A stretch of 64,000 nucleotides of DNA from Desulfurivibrio sp044068625 (GTDB lineage: Bacteria > Desulfobacterota > Desulfobulbia > Desulfobulbales > Desulfurivibrionaceae), in assembly GCF_044068625.1 (NCBI RefSeq), contig NZ_JBIPKH010000003.1, positions 1 through 64,000 on the forward strand. Direction: 5' to 3'. The notes under the pieces were generated by a model. The model worked only from the letters and a program-made list of their open reading frames with translations, did not search any database and was not told the origin of the DNA. The translations under genes were made by a program, and so were the position numbers. Every line of letters begins with the position of its first letter. The first letter of the stretch is position 1. Positions 30,863 through 40,430 of this stretch are shown piece after piece.

Positions 30863-33586
30863 ATGAAGAAAATTCGCGTATACGAGTTGGCCAAAGAAGC
30901 TGGAATGGAAAACAAGGTGCTGGTGGCTCGGCTCCAGGATGAGGGCTATGATGTCAAATCCCATAGCTCCAGCCTGGAAGAGCACGAAGCCCAGGCGATT
31001 CGCATCAAGCTGGGGCTGATCCATGTCCACACCGAAACCCAGGAGAAGCGGATCCAGGAAAAGGGGCGGACCACCATTATTCGCCGCCGGAAATCGGTGG
31101 TGGAGGAGCCGGAGCCGACCCCGGAGGCCGTCGCCGCCGAACCTCCTGCCGAGCCGGAGACCGTGGCCGCTTCGGAGCCTGCCGAGCCTGCCGTTCCCGC
31201 CGCTGCCGTAGCCGAGACCCCCGCGCCGGAGTCCGAGCCCTCCACCCCTGCCGGCGAGCCGGCGGAGGAACCAGCCACTCCCGCGGTACCGGTGGCGGCG
31301 GCCGAGGAGGTCGCTCCCACCGAGCCCGCCGCTGAACCTTCTACCCCCCCCGCCCAGGCGGAAAAGGCTCCCGAGGCCGGCGCGCCGACCGAGGCTGAGG
31401 CCGCCGCGGAAGCCTCCCAGGCCGCTGTCCGCAAGGGGTTTGCCCGGGTGATCAAGCGGGCGGCCATCGATGTTACCCCCAGTGTCGAAAGCCGACCGGC
31501 CCCCCGGCCCCGCAAGGTGGAAAAGCCGAAAAGGCCTGGCGCTCCCGGAGCGCCAGGAGCGGGAGCGCCGGGCGCGGCTGCCGGGGGTGAGGATGCCGCG
31601 GCCAAGAAAAAGGGCAAGCGGTTTGTCAAGTTCCATCCCGAACCGGAAAAAGAAGTGGCCAAAAAGGGTGCTTTGGGTAAACGCAAGCGCCAGGGCGAAG
31701 TGGTGGTGGAGGATTTCGACGAACTGGGCCTGGTGCCGGCCGGGGTTCGCCTGGGCCGGGGTGGCCGGGGCGGCGGCGGCCGCCGGGGCAAGCAGCACGC
31801 CAAGCAGCAGCCGGCGGCCGAGACCAAGGCGATCAAGAAACGGATCACCGTCCATGAAACCATCACCGTGGGCGATCTGGCCCACCGGATGGGGGCCAAG
31901 GCCAACGAGGTTATCGCCAAGCTGATGGGCATGGGGGTGATGGCCACCGTCAACCAGTCCATGGATATCGACACCGCCACCCTGGTGGCCACCGAATTTG
32001 GCTATGAGGTGGAGCTGGGCAAGACCGGCGAGCAGAGCATCCTCAATCTGGAAGAGCAGGAAGCGGGCGGTGAGCCGGTTTCCCGGCCGCCGGTGGTGAC
32101 GGTGATGGGGCATGTCGATCACGGCAAGACCTCGATTCTCGATGCCATCCGTAAAACCGACGTGGCCGCCGGTGAGGCCGGCGGCATTACCCAGCACATT
32201 GGGGCCCATTACGTTCGCTCCCCCAAGGGGGACCTGGTTTTCCTGGATACTCCCGGCCATGAGGCCTTCACCGAGATGCGCTCCCGCGGAGCCCAGGTCA
32301 CCGATATCGTGGTCCTGGTGGTGGCGGCCGACGACGGGGTGATGGACCAGACCCGGGAGGCGATCAACCACGCTCGGGCCGCCAAGGTGCCGATTCTGGT
32401 TTGCGTCAACAAGATCGACAAGGACAATGCCGACCCCATGCGGGTCAAGCGGGAGCTTTCCGATCTGGGCCTGATGCCGGAAGATTGGGGCGGTGATGCC
32501 ATCTACTGCGAAACTTCGGCCAAACAAGGGACCGGAATCAGTGAACTGCTGGACAGCATCCTGCTGCAGTCCGAGATCCTGGAACTCAAGGCCGACCCCA
32601 TGCGGCGGGCCAAGGGCCATGTGGTGGAAGCCCAACTGCACAAGGGCCGGGGGCCGGTGGCCACGGTTCTGGTCCAGCAGGGAACCCTGCGGGTGGGCGA
32701 TTTCTTCGTCGCCGGCCAGTACAGCGGCAAGGTGCGCTCCCTGCTCAACGACAAGGGGGAGCACATCACCGAGGCCGGCCCCTCCACCCCGGTGGAGATC
32801 CAGGGCCTGAGCGGCGTGCCCCAGGCCGGTGACGAGTTCGTCGTGGTCCGGGACGACAAGATGGCCAAGAGCGTCAGCGCCGAACGCCAGTTGAAGGTTC
32901 GGGAGCAGGAGCTGGCCTCCGACAGCAAGATCTCCCTGGAAAACCTCTTCGAGCGCCTGCAGGAGGGCGAGGTCAAGGAGTTGATGGTGGTGCTGCGGGC
33001 CGATGTCCAGGGGACCCTGGAGGCTTTTATCTCCTCCCTGGAGCAGCTTTCCACCGCCGCGGTCAAGGTTCGGGTTCTCAACTCGGGCACCGGCACCATC
33101 ACCGAATCGGATGTCCTGCTGGCCGCCGCCTCCGATGCCCTGATCATCGGCTTCAACGTCCGGCCCAACGCCAAGATCCAGGAGCTGGCCAAGCGGGAGC
33201 GGGTGGATATGCGTTTCTACGACGTCATCTACCACGCCCTGGAGGATATCAAGCAGGCGATGGAGGGGATGCTGGAACCGGAATTTGTCGAGGAGGTGAT
33301 CGGCAGCGCCGAGGTTCGCCAGACCTTCCAGGTTTCCAAGGTGGGCACCATTGCCGGTTGCTACGTCACCAACGGCAAGGCCGAACGCAACGCCAAGGTT
33401 CGGCTGCTCCGCGACGGGGTGGTGATCTTCACCGGGCAACTCAGCACCCTCAAACGCTTCAAGGACGATGCCAAGGAGGTCGCCAGCGGCTACGAGTGCG
33501 GGCTTACCCTGCACAACTACAATGACATCAGGGAAGGGGATGTCATGGAGTTTTTTGTCATGAAGGAAATCAAGCCGGAGCTGTAA
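30863..33586 (+). CDS. infB: Translation initiation factor IF-2
   Basis: 907 aa. N-terminal IF2_N domain (KKIRVYELAKEAGMENKVLVARLQDEGYDV), a long Ala/Pro/Glu-rich linker (about 75-250), a second IF2_N-like segment (KKRITVHETITVGDLAHRMGAKANEVI), then the GTPase: G1 GHVDHGKTS, G2 GITQHIGAH, G3 DTPGHEAF, G4 NKID. Domains II-IV follow. IF-2 delivers initiator tRNA to the 30S subunit. The start is ATG at 30863, which gives the standard N-terminus; an upstream in-frame codon adds 23 unrelated residues. Confidence 0.97.
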   Translation: MKKIRVYELAKEAGMENKVLVARLQDEGYDVKSHSSSLEEHEAQAIRIKLGLIHVHTETQEKRIQEKGRTTIIRRRKSVVEEPEPTPEAVAAEPPAEPETVAASEPAEPAVPAAAVAETPAPESEPSTPAGEPAEEPATPAVPVAAAEEVAPTEPAAEPSTPPAQAEKAPEAGAPTEAEAAAEASQAAVRKGFARVIKRAAIDVTPSVESRPAPRPRKVEKPKRPGAPGAPGAGAPGAAAGGEDAAAKKKGKRFVKFHPEPEKEVAKKGALGKRKRQGEVVVEDFDELGLVPAGVRLGRGGRGGGGRRGKQHAKQQPAAETKAIKKRITVHETITVGDLAHRMGAKANEVIAKLMGMGVMATVNQSMDIDTATLVATEFGYEVELGKTGEQSILNLEEQEAGGEPVSRPPVVTVMGHVDHGKTSILDAIRKTDVAAGEAGGITQHIGAHYVRSPKGDLVFLDTPGHEAFTEMRSRGAQVTDIVVLVVAADDGVMDQTREAINHARAAKVPILVCVNKIDKDNADPMRVKRELSDLGLMPEDWGGDAIYCETSAKQGTGISELLDSILLQSEILELKADPMRRAKGHVVEAQLHKGRGPVATVLVQQGTLRVGDFFVAGQYSGKVRSLLNDKGEHITEAGPSTPVEIQGLSGVPQAGDEFVVVRDDKMAKSVSAERQLKVREQELASDSKISLENLFERLQEGEVKELMVVLRADVQGTLEAFISSLEQLSTAAVKVRVLNSGTGTITESDVLLAAASDALIIGFNVRPNAKIQELAKRERVDMRFYDVIYHALEDIKQAMEGMLEPEFVEEVIGSAEVRQTFQVSKVGTIAGCYVTNGKAERNAKVRLLRDGVVIFTGQLSTLKRFKDDAKEVASGYECGLTLHNYNDIREGDVMEFFVMKEIKPEL

Positions 33587-33590
33587 GCCG

Positions 33591-34001
33591 ATGAGTGCCG
33601 CCGCCAGAAAAAGAACCAGCCCCCTGCCCGGGGTGGCCGAGCGTGCCGGGAAACGGCGCCCCGGCCGAGTGGCCGACGAAATTCGGCAGGAGGTGGCCAT
33701 GCTGCTGCTGAGCAAGGTGCAGGATCCCCGGGTGGCCCAGGTGACCATCCTGCGGGCCACCGTCACCGATGATCTCAGCCAGGCACGCCTTTACTACAGT
33801 GTGCTCAACGAAGAGGCGGCCGCCGACGCGGCCAAGGGACTGGAGAGCGCCAAAGGGTTTATCCGGCGCAGTCTGGCCACCAATCTGGCCCTGCGGGTGG
33901 TGCCCGCCATCATCTTCCAGCGGGATCACTCCCTGGAGGAGCAGGAAAAACTGGAACGCCTCTTAAAGCAGATCCGGGAAGAGGAGGGGGAGGGCAACTA
34001 A
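33591..34001 (+). CDS. rbfA: Ribosome-binding factor A
   Basis: 136 aa. KH-type core: RPGRVADEIRQEVAMLLLSKVQDPRVAQVTILRATVTDDLSQARLYYSVL and LALRVVPAIIFQRDHSLEEQEKLERLL. RbfA binds 30S subunits and helps 16S rRNA 5' end maturation. About 20 extra basic residues precede the core. It starts four bases after infB and ends directly before nrnA, an operon order found widely. Confidence 0.95.
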   Translation: MSAAARKRTSPLPGVAERAGKRRPGRVADEIRQEVAMLLLSKVQDPRVAQVTILRATVTDDLSQARLYYSVLNEEAAADAAKGLESAKGFIRRSLATNLALRVVPAIIFQRDHSLEEQEKLERLLKQIREEEGEGN

Positions 34002-34982
34002 ATGAACGGTTCACCGCTGGAGGCCATGGTCGCCGCCATCAAACAGGCCGAGAATATCCTGATCCTGACCCATATCCATCCCGATGGCGACGCCCTGGGC
34101 TCCCAGTTGGGCCTGGGCGAAATTTTGCGGGGCCTGGGTAAACAGGTCTGCCTCTACGGTGAGGCGGAAGTCTCTCACCTTTACGATTTCCTCCCCGGGG
34201 CCACCGAGATCACCATCGGCCTGCCCGAACCAAGCGCCTTTGATTGCGCCATCGCCCTGGATTGCGGCGACGCCTACCGCCTGGGGACGGAGATGGCGGC
34301 CCTGCTCGCCGTGAAACCTTTTCTGGTGATCGACCACCACGCCGGTCATCAGGAGTTCGGCGACCTGCGCTGGATCGATCCCGGCCGCGCCTCCACCGGC
34401 GAAATGGTCTATGACCTGGCCGTGGCCCTGGGAGCCGAGGTTTACCCGGCGGCGGCCTACTGCCTTTATACCGCCGTGGTTTCCGACACCGGTTCCTTCA
34501 AGTACTCCTCCACCTCGGCGGACACCTTCCGGGTGGCCCGTGAGTTGATCCTCAAGGGGGTCAAACCGGCGGAGGTGGCGGGCAAACTGTTTGACAACTA
34601 TACCATGCCCCGGCTGCGCCTGTTCCAGCGGGTCCTGGAAAGCCTGCAACTGCTGGCCGATGGCCGGATCGCCCTGATCAGCGCCCCCCGCCGACTCTTT
34701 GATGAAACCGGCGCCGCCCCCCAGGATACCGAGGGCTTTATTAACTATCCCCGGGCGCTGGCCTGTGTCCAGGCGGCGGTTTTCCTCAAGGAAGCCGAAC
34801 CGGGGATGGTCTCGGTGAGCATGCGTTCCAAGGGTTCCTCCTGTGATGTTTCCCTGGTGGCCGCCAAGTTCGGCGGCGGCGGTCATCGCAATGCCGCCGG
34901 CTTCAAACGGCGGGACACCACCATCGAACAGTTGAGCGCCGAGCTGCTGCGGGAACTGGAAACCGTGGTCGCCCACTGCTGA
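34002..34982 (+). CDS. nrnA: Bifunctional oligoribonuclease / pAp phosphatase NrnA (DHH family)
   Basis: 326 aa. DHH domain with THIHPDGDALGSQLGL (about 23-38), ALDCGDAYR and the DHH signature VIDHHAGH (about 109-116); C-terminal DHHA1 domain with the glycine-rich KFGGGGHRNAAG (about 290-301). NrnA degrades short RNA oligonucleotides from the end and dephosphorylates 3'-phosphoadenosine 5'-phosphate with Mn2+. It lies in the rbfA-nrnA-truB order common in Firmicutes and deltaproteobacteria. The stop overlaps the truB start. Confidence 0.93.
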   Translation: MNGSPLEAMVAAIKQAENILILTHIHPDGDALGSQLGLGEILRGLGKQVCLYGEAEVSHLYDFLPGATEITIGLPEPSAFDCAIALDCGDAYRLGTEMAALLAVKPFLVIDHHAGHQEFGDLRWIDPGRASTGEMVYDLAVALGAEVYPAAAYCLYTAVVSDTGSFKYSSTSADTFRVARELILKGVKPAEVAGKLFDNYTMPRLRLFQRVLESLQLLADGRIALISAPRRLFDETGAAPQDTEGFINYPRALACVQAAVFLKEAEPGMVSVSMRSKGSSCDVSLVAAKFGGGGHRNAAGFKRRDTTIEQLSAELLRELETVVAHC

Positions 34983-35785
34983 TGGCCGGTAACGATCCGG
35001 CCGTCAAGCCGGTCGAGAGTTGGCCGGCTCCCCCGGCCCTCGCCCCAGCCGATCCCCTTGCCCCCATGGTTATTCCGGTGGATAAGCCCGCCGGTCCTTC
35101 CTCCTTTCGGATGGTCCAAATGGTTCGCCGCGCCCTGGGGATCAAAAAGGTGGGCCATGCCGGCACCCTGGATCCCTTTGCCTCCGGCCTGCTGCTGATC
35201 TGTGTCGGCCGCGCCGCCACCCGGCTGGTGGACCGCCTGATGGTCGGCGACAAGGAGTATCTGGCCACCCTGCAGCTGGGGGTTGCCACCACCACCCACG
35301 ACCCCGAGGGGGAGGAGTTGTCCCGGGAGCCGGTGACGGCCGAGCATTACGCCGCCCTTCCCGAGGCCCTGGCCGCTTTCCGGGGTGAGCTGATGCAGTC
35401 CCCTCCCGCCTTCTCGGCGGTCAAGCATCAGGGCAAACCCCTTTACGCTTACGCCCGCAAGGGGGAGATGGTGGTCAAGCCTCCCCGCCGGGTGCTGATC
35501 CATGAACTCACCCTCCTGGAGCTGGATCGGGAGCAACAGCGCCTGCTCCTGCGGATTCGTTGCAGCAAGGGCACCTACATCCGCAGCCTGGCCCACGACC
35601 TGGGCGCGGCCCTGGGGTGCGGCGCCCATCTTACCGCCCTGCGCCGCCTGGCCAGTGGTTCTTTTCGGGTGGAAGAGGCGGTGGCTGGCAACGCCCTTTT
35701 CGACCGGGAGCAGGCCGCCGCCCGTTTGCTCGCCGGCAGCTTGAGCGTCGCCGCCGTAGAAGCCCGCCTCCCCGCCTTAACCTGA
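34982..35785 (+). CDS. truB: tRNA pseudouridine(55) synthase TruB
   Basis: 267 aa. VIPVDKPAGPSSFRMVQMVRRALGIKKVGHAGTLDPFASGLLLICVG contains the catalytic Asp in GTLDP (about residue 63). PPAFSAVKHQGKPLYAYARKGE and CSKGTYIRSLAHDLGAALGCGAHLTALRRLASG complete the family pattern. It makes pseudouridine at tRNA position 55. About 30 Pro/Ala-rich residues precede the core. A shorter C-terminal region than E. coli TruB (314 aa) suggests no full PUA domain. Confidence 0.94.
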   Translation: MAGNDPAVKPVESWPAPPALAPADPLAPMVIPVDKPAGPSSFRMVQMVRRALGIKKVGHAGTLDPFASGLLLICVGRAATRLVDRLMVGDKEYLATLQLGVATTTHDPEGEELSREPVTAEHYAALPEALAAFRGELMQSPPAFSAVKHQGKPLYAYARKGEMVVKPPRRVLIHELTLLELDREQQRLLLRIRCSKGTYIRSLAHDLGAALGCGAHLTALRRLASGSFRVEEAVAGNALFDREQAAARLLAGSLSVAAVEARLPALT

Positions 35786-35822
35786 GTCGTGGGGCGGTGT
35801 CATAAAGCCTGGGAGTCCCGCG

Positions 35823-36641
35823 ATGAACCCCTACGAGCTGTTTAAGAAAACCCCCAAGAACAACTGCGGTCAATGTGGTTATCCCGCTTGCCTGGCCTTT
35901 GCCGCCGCCGTCACCAAGGGCGGGGAGGACCCCCGCAAGTGCCCCTTTCTCGATGCCGCCGCCTTGGCACTGCTCTCTCCGGGGGGGGCCAGCCTGGAAC
36001 AGTTGTCCCGGCAGCGGGATTTGGAGCTGGTGGAGCATCTCAAGAGCAAGATCGCCCCCCTGGATTTTGCCGCCATCGCCGGTCCCCTGGGCTGTACAGC
36101 GGGGAGTGGAGAGGCGGGGGAGATGTTGCTCTTCAGTTTTCTGGGCCAGGAGGTGCGGTTGAGTAAAGTGGGGGTGCTGCTGGCCGGGGTCGAGCCGGAG
36201 GACCCCCGGGATCAGATTCTGCTCTACAACTATGTCCACTGCCAGGGGGGAGCCGAACCGGCCCGGCGGGAGTGGATCGGGCTGGAGAGTCTGCCCAATA
36301 CCATCTCCAAGGTCAAAACCCTGGCCGTTTACTGCGAGCAGCCCTTGGCCGAACTTTTTTCCCGCCATCCCCCCGCGGCGGTGAAGGCTGCCGGGATCGC
36401 CCTGGGGGGTGAGGAGCTGGCCGATACCGCCGCCGATCTGGCCCTGCTGGTGCCGGTCCTGCCCCGGGTGCCCTTGTGTCTGCACTTTTGGGCCGAGGCC
36501 CCGGAGGAGGGGTTCAGTGCCCGAACCAAGGTGCTTTTCGACCGGCGGGTCCTCGACTTTCTCGATCTGGAAACCCTGGTTTTTGCCGGTGAGCGCCTGG
36601 CCGAACGCCTGGCCCTGCAGCTCCGTGCCGGTAAGACCTGA
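35823..36641 (+). CDS. DUF3786 protein with N-terminal 4Fe-4S domain
   Basis: 272 aa. Residues 1-50 form an Fe-S domain with cysteine spacing C-x2-C-x4-C-x16-C (NCGQCGYPACLAFA, then RKCPF), as in the small domain of corrinoid/CODH-ACS iron-sulphur proteins. The remainder resembles DUF3786 (VLLYNYVH-like segment ILLYNYVHCQGG; WIGLESLPN). Function unknown. Such genes are typical of anaerobic deltaproteobacteria, methanogens and clostridia. It follows truB by 37 bases and begins the block that separates truB from rpsO. Confidence 0.82.
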   Translation: MNPYELFKKTPKNNCGQCGYPACLAFAAAVTKGGEDPRKCPFLDAAALALLSPGGASLEQLSRQRDLELVEHLKSKIAPLDFAAIAGPLGCTAGSGEAGEMLLFSFLGQEVRLSKVGVLLAGVEPEDPRDQILLYNYVHCQGGAEPARREWIGLESLPNTISKVKTLAVYCEQPLAELFSRHPPAAVKAAGIALGGEELADTAADLALLVPVLPRVPLCLHFWAEAPEEGFSARTKVLFDRRVLDFLDLETLVFAGERLAERLALQLRAGKT

Positions 36642-36670
36642 ATCCGCAAGGCGTGACGAAGGAGGGTGTG

Positions 36671-38818
36671 ATGCGCAAAATTGCCGTGTTGGCCGCGCTC
36701 GCTATTCTGGTGGCGCTGTTTTTTGTTTTCGAGCTGGACAGTTGGTTGACCCTGGAGGCCCTCAAACAGGGCCAGGAACGGTTTGCCGCCTGGCGGGCCC
36801 AAGAGCCGCTGCTGGTGGCCGGGCTCTTTTTCCTGGGCTACGTGGCGGTCACCGCCCTTTCCCTGCCGGGGGCGGCGGTGATGACCCTGGCGGGCGGGGC
36901 CCTCTTCGGCCTGCTCACCGGGGTGATCCTGATCTCCTTTGCCTCCACCATCGGGGCCACCCTGGCCTTCCTGGTCAGCCGTTTCCTGCTCCGGGATCTG
37001 ATCCAGGCCCGCTTCGGCGACAAGCTGGCGGCGATCAATCGGGGGGTGGAGCGGGATGGGGCCTTCTATCTCTTCACCCTGCGGTTGGTGCCGGTTTTTC
37101 CCTTCTTCCTGATCAATCTGCTGCTGGCCCTTACCCCGATCCGGACCTTTACCTTCTACTGGGTGAGCCAGGTGGGGATGCTGGCCGGCACTGTGGTCTT
37201 TGTCAACGCCGGCACCCAACTGGCCACGGTCGAGAACGTCGGCGATATCTTCTCGCCGGCCTTGCTCGCCTCCTTCGCCCTGCTGGGTCTCTTTCCCCTG
37301 CTGGCCAAAAAAGGGGTGGAGGCCGCGCGCCGGGGGCGGGTTTACGCCCGCTGGCGCCGGCCCCGCTCCTTTGAGCGCAATCTGGTGGTGATCGGCGGCG
37401 GGGCGGCGGGCCTGGTCAGCGCTTATATCGCCGCGGCCCTCAAGGCCCGGGTTACCCTGGTTGAAGCCCACAAGATGGGGGGGGATTGCCTCAACTACGG
37501 CTGCGTGCCCAGCAAGGCCCTGATCCGCAGCGCCAAACTGGCCCACCAGATCAGGCATGCCGATCGTTACGGGCTGGAAGCCGCCGCCCCCCGTTTCAGC
37601 TTCAAGGCGGTGCTGGCCCGGGTGCAGGCCAAGATCGCCGCCATCGCCCCCCACGACAGCGTCGAGCGCTATACCGAGCTGGGGGTCGAGGTTTTGCCGG
37701 GGCGGGCCAGGATCGTCGACCCCTGGACCGTGGAGGTGGCTCTCAATGCCGGGGGAGTCAAGCGGCTGACCACCCGCGCCATTATCGTCGCCACCGGCGC
37801 CGCCCCGGCGGTGCCGCCCCTGCCGGGGTTGGAGGAGGTGGGCTATCTCACCAGCGATACCATGTGGGAGTGGTTGGCCAAGCTTGATCAGCCCCCGGCC
37901 CGGCTGCTGGTCATGGGGGGCGGCCCCATCGGCTGCGAATTGGCCCAGGCCATGGCCCGGCTGGGCTCCCGGGTCACCCTGGTCCAGCGCGGTCCCCGGC
38001 TGCTGCCCAAGGAGGATGAGGAGGTTGGGTTGCTGATCGCCCAGGCCCTGGAGGCCTCGGGGGTGGAGGTGTTGACCGGGCAACGAATGGTGCGCTGTGA
38101 GCGGCGGGGTGAAAAGCGGTCGCTGCTGGTGGAGCGGGACGGGGTGGAACGGCATCTGGAGTTTGACGCCCTGCTGCTGGCGGTTGGCCGTCAGGCCCGC
38201 CTGACCGGTTACGGTTTGGAGGAGCTGGGCGTGCCCGCCCAGCGGACGGTGGTGGTCAATGAGTACCTGGAGACCCTCTATCCCAACATCTTCGCGGTGG
38301 GGGATGTGGCCGGACCCTATCAGTTCACCCATACCGCCGCCCATATGGCCTGGTTCGCGGTGGTCAACGCCCTGTTCGGCCGATTTTACCGGTTTAAGGT
38401 CGATTATTCGGTGGTTCCCTGGACCACCTTCACCGACCCGGAGGTGGCCAGGGTCGGGCTCAATGAGGAGGAGGCCCACAGGCTGGGGATTGCCTGCGAG
38501 GTGACCCGCTATGATCTTGGCGAGCTGGACCGGGCCATCGTCGACAGCGCCGATTACGGGTTCGTCAAGGTCCTCACCGTGCCCGGCAAGGACAGGATCC
38601 TGGGGGTGACCATGGTGGGCGAGCATGCCGGTGAGCTGCTGGCCGAATATGTCCTGGCCATGAAACATGGTTTGGGAATGAATAAAATCCTGGGCACCAT
38701 CCACACCTATCCCACCATGTCCGAGGCCAATAAGTTCGCGGCCGGGGCCTGGAAAAAGGCCCATGTGCCCCGGAAACTGCTGGCCCTGATCGGCCGTTAT
38801 CATGCCTGGAGGTTGTAA
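36671..38818 (+). CDS. TVP38/TMEM64 membrane domain fused to a mercuric-reductase-like FAD oxidoreductase
   Basis: 715 aa. Residues 1-225 are a TVP38/TMEM64 (SNARE-associated/DedA-like) membrane domain with several hydrophobic helices and the family signature GATLAFLVSRFLLRD plus FTLRLVPVFPFFLINLLLAL. Residues 235-715 are a class I pyridine nucleotide-disulphide oxidoreductase. These include the FAD site VVIGGGAAGLVSAYIAA, redox pair GGDCLNYGCVPSKAL, NAD(P) site VMGGGPIGCELAQAMARLG, GDVAGPYQFTHTAAH, and a C-terminal dimerisation domain. It lacks the C-terminal CC pair of true MerA, so the electron acceptor is unknown; a quinone or lipid-linked role is a guess. ATG at 36671 behind GGAGG is chosen over the upstream GTG at 36653. 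Confidence 0.88.
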   Translation: MRKIAVLAALAILVALFFVFELDSWLTLEALKQGQERFAAWRAQEPLLVAGLFFLGYVAVTALSLPGAAVMTLAGGALFGLLTGVILISFASTIGATLAFLVSRFLLRDLIQARFGDKLAAINRGVERDGAFYLFTLRLVPVFPFFLINLLLALTPIRTFTFYWVSQVGMLAGTVVFVNAGTQLATVENVGDIFSPALLASFALLGLFPLLAKKGVEAARRGRVYARWRRPRSFERNLVVIGGGAAGLVSAYIAAALKARVTLVEAHKMGGDCLNYGCVPSKALIRSAKLAHQIRHADRYGLEAAAPRFSFKAVLARVQAKIAAIAPHDSVERYTELGVEVLPGRARIVDPWTVEVALNAGGVKRLTTRAIIVATGAAPAVPPLPGLEEVGYLTSDTMWEWLAKLDQPPARLLVMGGGPIGCELAQAMARLGSRVTLVQRGPRLLPKEDEEVGLLIAQALEASGVEVLTGQRMVRCERRGEKRSLLVERDGVERHLEFDALLLAVGRQARLTGYGLEELGVPAQRTVVVNEYLETLYPNIFAVGDVAGPYQFTHTAAHMAWFAVVNALFGRFYRFKVDYSVVPWTTFTDPEVARVGLNEEEAHRLGIACEVTRYDLGELDRAIVDSADYGFVKVLTVPGKDRILGVTMVGEHAGELLAEYVLAMKHGLGMNKILGTIHTYPTMSEANKFAAGAWKKAHVPRKLLALIGRYHAWRL

Positions 38819-38824
38819 AAAACG

Positions 38825-39349
38825 ATGAAGGAGCTGATTCTGGGTGGGGCCCGTTCGGGCAAGAGCGCCCTGGCCGAAGAGCTGGCCCTGGCCAGTGGTC
38901 TGGCGGTGACCTATCTGGCCACCGCCGAGGCCGGTGATGCCGAGATGCGGGAGCGGATTCGCCACCACCGGGAGCGGCGGCCGGCCCAGTGGGGAGTGGT
39001 CGAGGTCGGTTGCGATCTGGCCGGAGAACTGGTAAAAAGGGCCGCGGTCGGCCACTGCCTGCTGGTGGATTGCCTGACCCTGTGGCTGACCCGCCTGCTG
39101 ATCGATCCCGAGCCGGAGCGGTTGGCGCGGGAACGTGATGAACTGTTGCTGGTGCTGCCGGGGTTGCCGGGCCGGATCATCATGGTCAGCAATGAGACCG
39201 GACTGGGGGTGGTGCCCCTGGGGGAGATCTCCCGGCGTTTTTGCGATGAATCGGGTCGCTTGCATCAGCAGCTGGCCCGGGTGTGTGATCGGGTGGTGCT
39301 GACCGTGGCCGGTCTGCCCCAGGTTTTGAAAGGTGAAAGGATAACATGA
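38825..39349 (+). CDS. cobU: Adenosylcobinamide kinase / guanylyltransferase
   Basis: 174 aa. P-loop GGARSGKS at residues 6-13; VTYLATAEAGDAEMRERIRHHRERRP with the His that accepts the guanylyl group; LLVDCLTLWLTRLL; MVSNETGLGVVP. It phosphorylates adenosylcobinamide and attaches GMP, a late step of B12 assembly and salvage. Its TGA overlaps the cobT start by ATGA. Together the two genes serve nucleotide-loop assembly; no cobS or cobC is visible nearby. Confidence 0.95.
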   Translation: MKELILGGARSGKSALAEELALASGLAVTYLATAEAGDAEMRERIRHHRERRPAQWGVVEVGCDLAGELVKRAAVGHCLLVDCLTLWLTRLLIDPEPERLARERDELLLVLPGLPGRIIMVSNETGLGVVPLGEISRRFCDESGRLHQQLARVCDRVVLTVAGLPQVLKGERIT

Positions 39350-40419
39350 TGATAAATGATCGATTTTCGTGGGTGGAGGAGCCGGTGGCGACCTTGGATG
39401 ATGCCGCCCGGCAGCGGGCGGAGCAGCGCCAGGGGCAACTGACCAAGCCGGCCGGTTCCCTGGGTCGGCTGGAAGAGCTGGCCTTACGCCTGGCCGCCAT
39501 GCTGGGTCAGGATAAACCGCGCCTGGGCAAGGCGGGGATCGCGGTTTTTGCCGGGGATCATGGGGTGGTGGAAGAGAATATCTCCGCCTTCCCCCGGGAG
39601 GTTACCGTGGAGATGGTCCGCAACTTCGCCAACGGCGGGGCGGCGATCAGCGTGCTGGCCCGCAATCTGGGGGCGGAACTTGAGGTGGTCAACCTGGGGA
39701 CGGTGGCGGATCCCGGCCCCCTGCCGGGGGTGGTGGCCGTCAACCTGGGTCCCGGCACCGCCAACTTCAGCCATGGCCCGGCCATGGGCGAAGAGCAGCT
39801 TGCCGGCGCCCTGGAGGCCGGTTATGCCAGTGTCGAGCGGATGCTGGCTCGGGGGGTGGGGCTCTATATCGGCGGCGAGATGGGGATCGGCAACACCACC
39901 AGCGCCGCCGCTCTGGCCTGTGCTTACCTCTTTGAAAAACCCGAGGTTCTGGCCGGCCCCGGGACCGGGCTTGATTCGGCCGGGGTGCGGCGCAAGGTCG
40001 AGGTCCTGGAGCGGGCTTTGGCTTTGCACTGCCCGGCCGGGAAAGAGACCCCCCCTCGGGAGATCCTGTGGCGGCTGGGGGGCTTTGAGATCGCCGCCCT
40101 GGCCGGGGCCTATCTCCGCTGCGCCCAGCGCGGCCTGCCGGTTTTGGTCGATGGCTTCATCAGTTCGGTGGCGGCCCTGGCCGCCCTGCGCCTGCGGCCC
40201 CAGGCCGCCGACTGGTTTATCTTCTCCCACGCTTCGGCCGAACCGGGGCATCGCCGGGTGCTGGCCGCCATGGCGGCCCGGCCCCTGCTTGATCTCGGCA
40301 TGCGCCTGGGTGAGGGCAGCGGGGCGGCGGTGGCCCTGCCCCTGCTGCAACTGGCCTGCGCCCTCCACTCGGAGATGGCCACCTTCGAGGAGGCCCTGGT
40401 TTCCAAGCAGTTTACCTGA
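39346..40419 (+). CDS. cobT: Nicotinate-nucleotide--dimethylbenzimidazole phosphoribosyltransferase
   Basis: 357 aa. It activates the lower-ligand base for B12. Motifs include LTKPAGSLGRLEELALRLA, VFAGDHGVVEENISAFPREVT, NFANGGAAISVLAR, and GEMGIGNTTSAAAL, with GLDSAGVRRKVEVL and EPGHRRVL further on. The start is the ATG that overlaps cobU. B12 use by this organism is supported by the cobalamin riboswitch at 63.6 kb. Confidence 0.96.
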   Translation: MMINDRFSWVEEPVATLDDAARQRAEQRQGQLTKPAGSLGRLEELALRLAAMLGQDKPRLGKAGIAVFAGDHGVVEENISAFPREVTVEMVRNFANGGAAISVLARNLGAELEVVNLGTVADPGPLPGVVAVNLGPGTANFSHGPAMGEEQLAGALEAGYASVERMLARGVGLYIGGEMGIGNTTSAAALACAYLFEKPEVLAGPGTGLDSAGVRRKVEVLERALALHCPAGKETPPREILWRLGGFEIAALAGAYLRCAQRGLPVLVDGFISSVAALAALRLRPQAADWFIFSHASAEPGHRRVLAAMAARPLLDLGMRLGEGSGAAVALPLLQLACALHSEMATFEEALVSKQFT

Positions 40420-40430
40420 GGGGGAGAATC

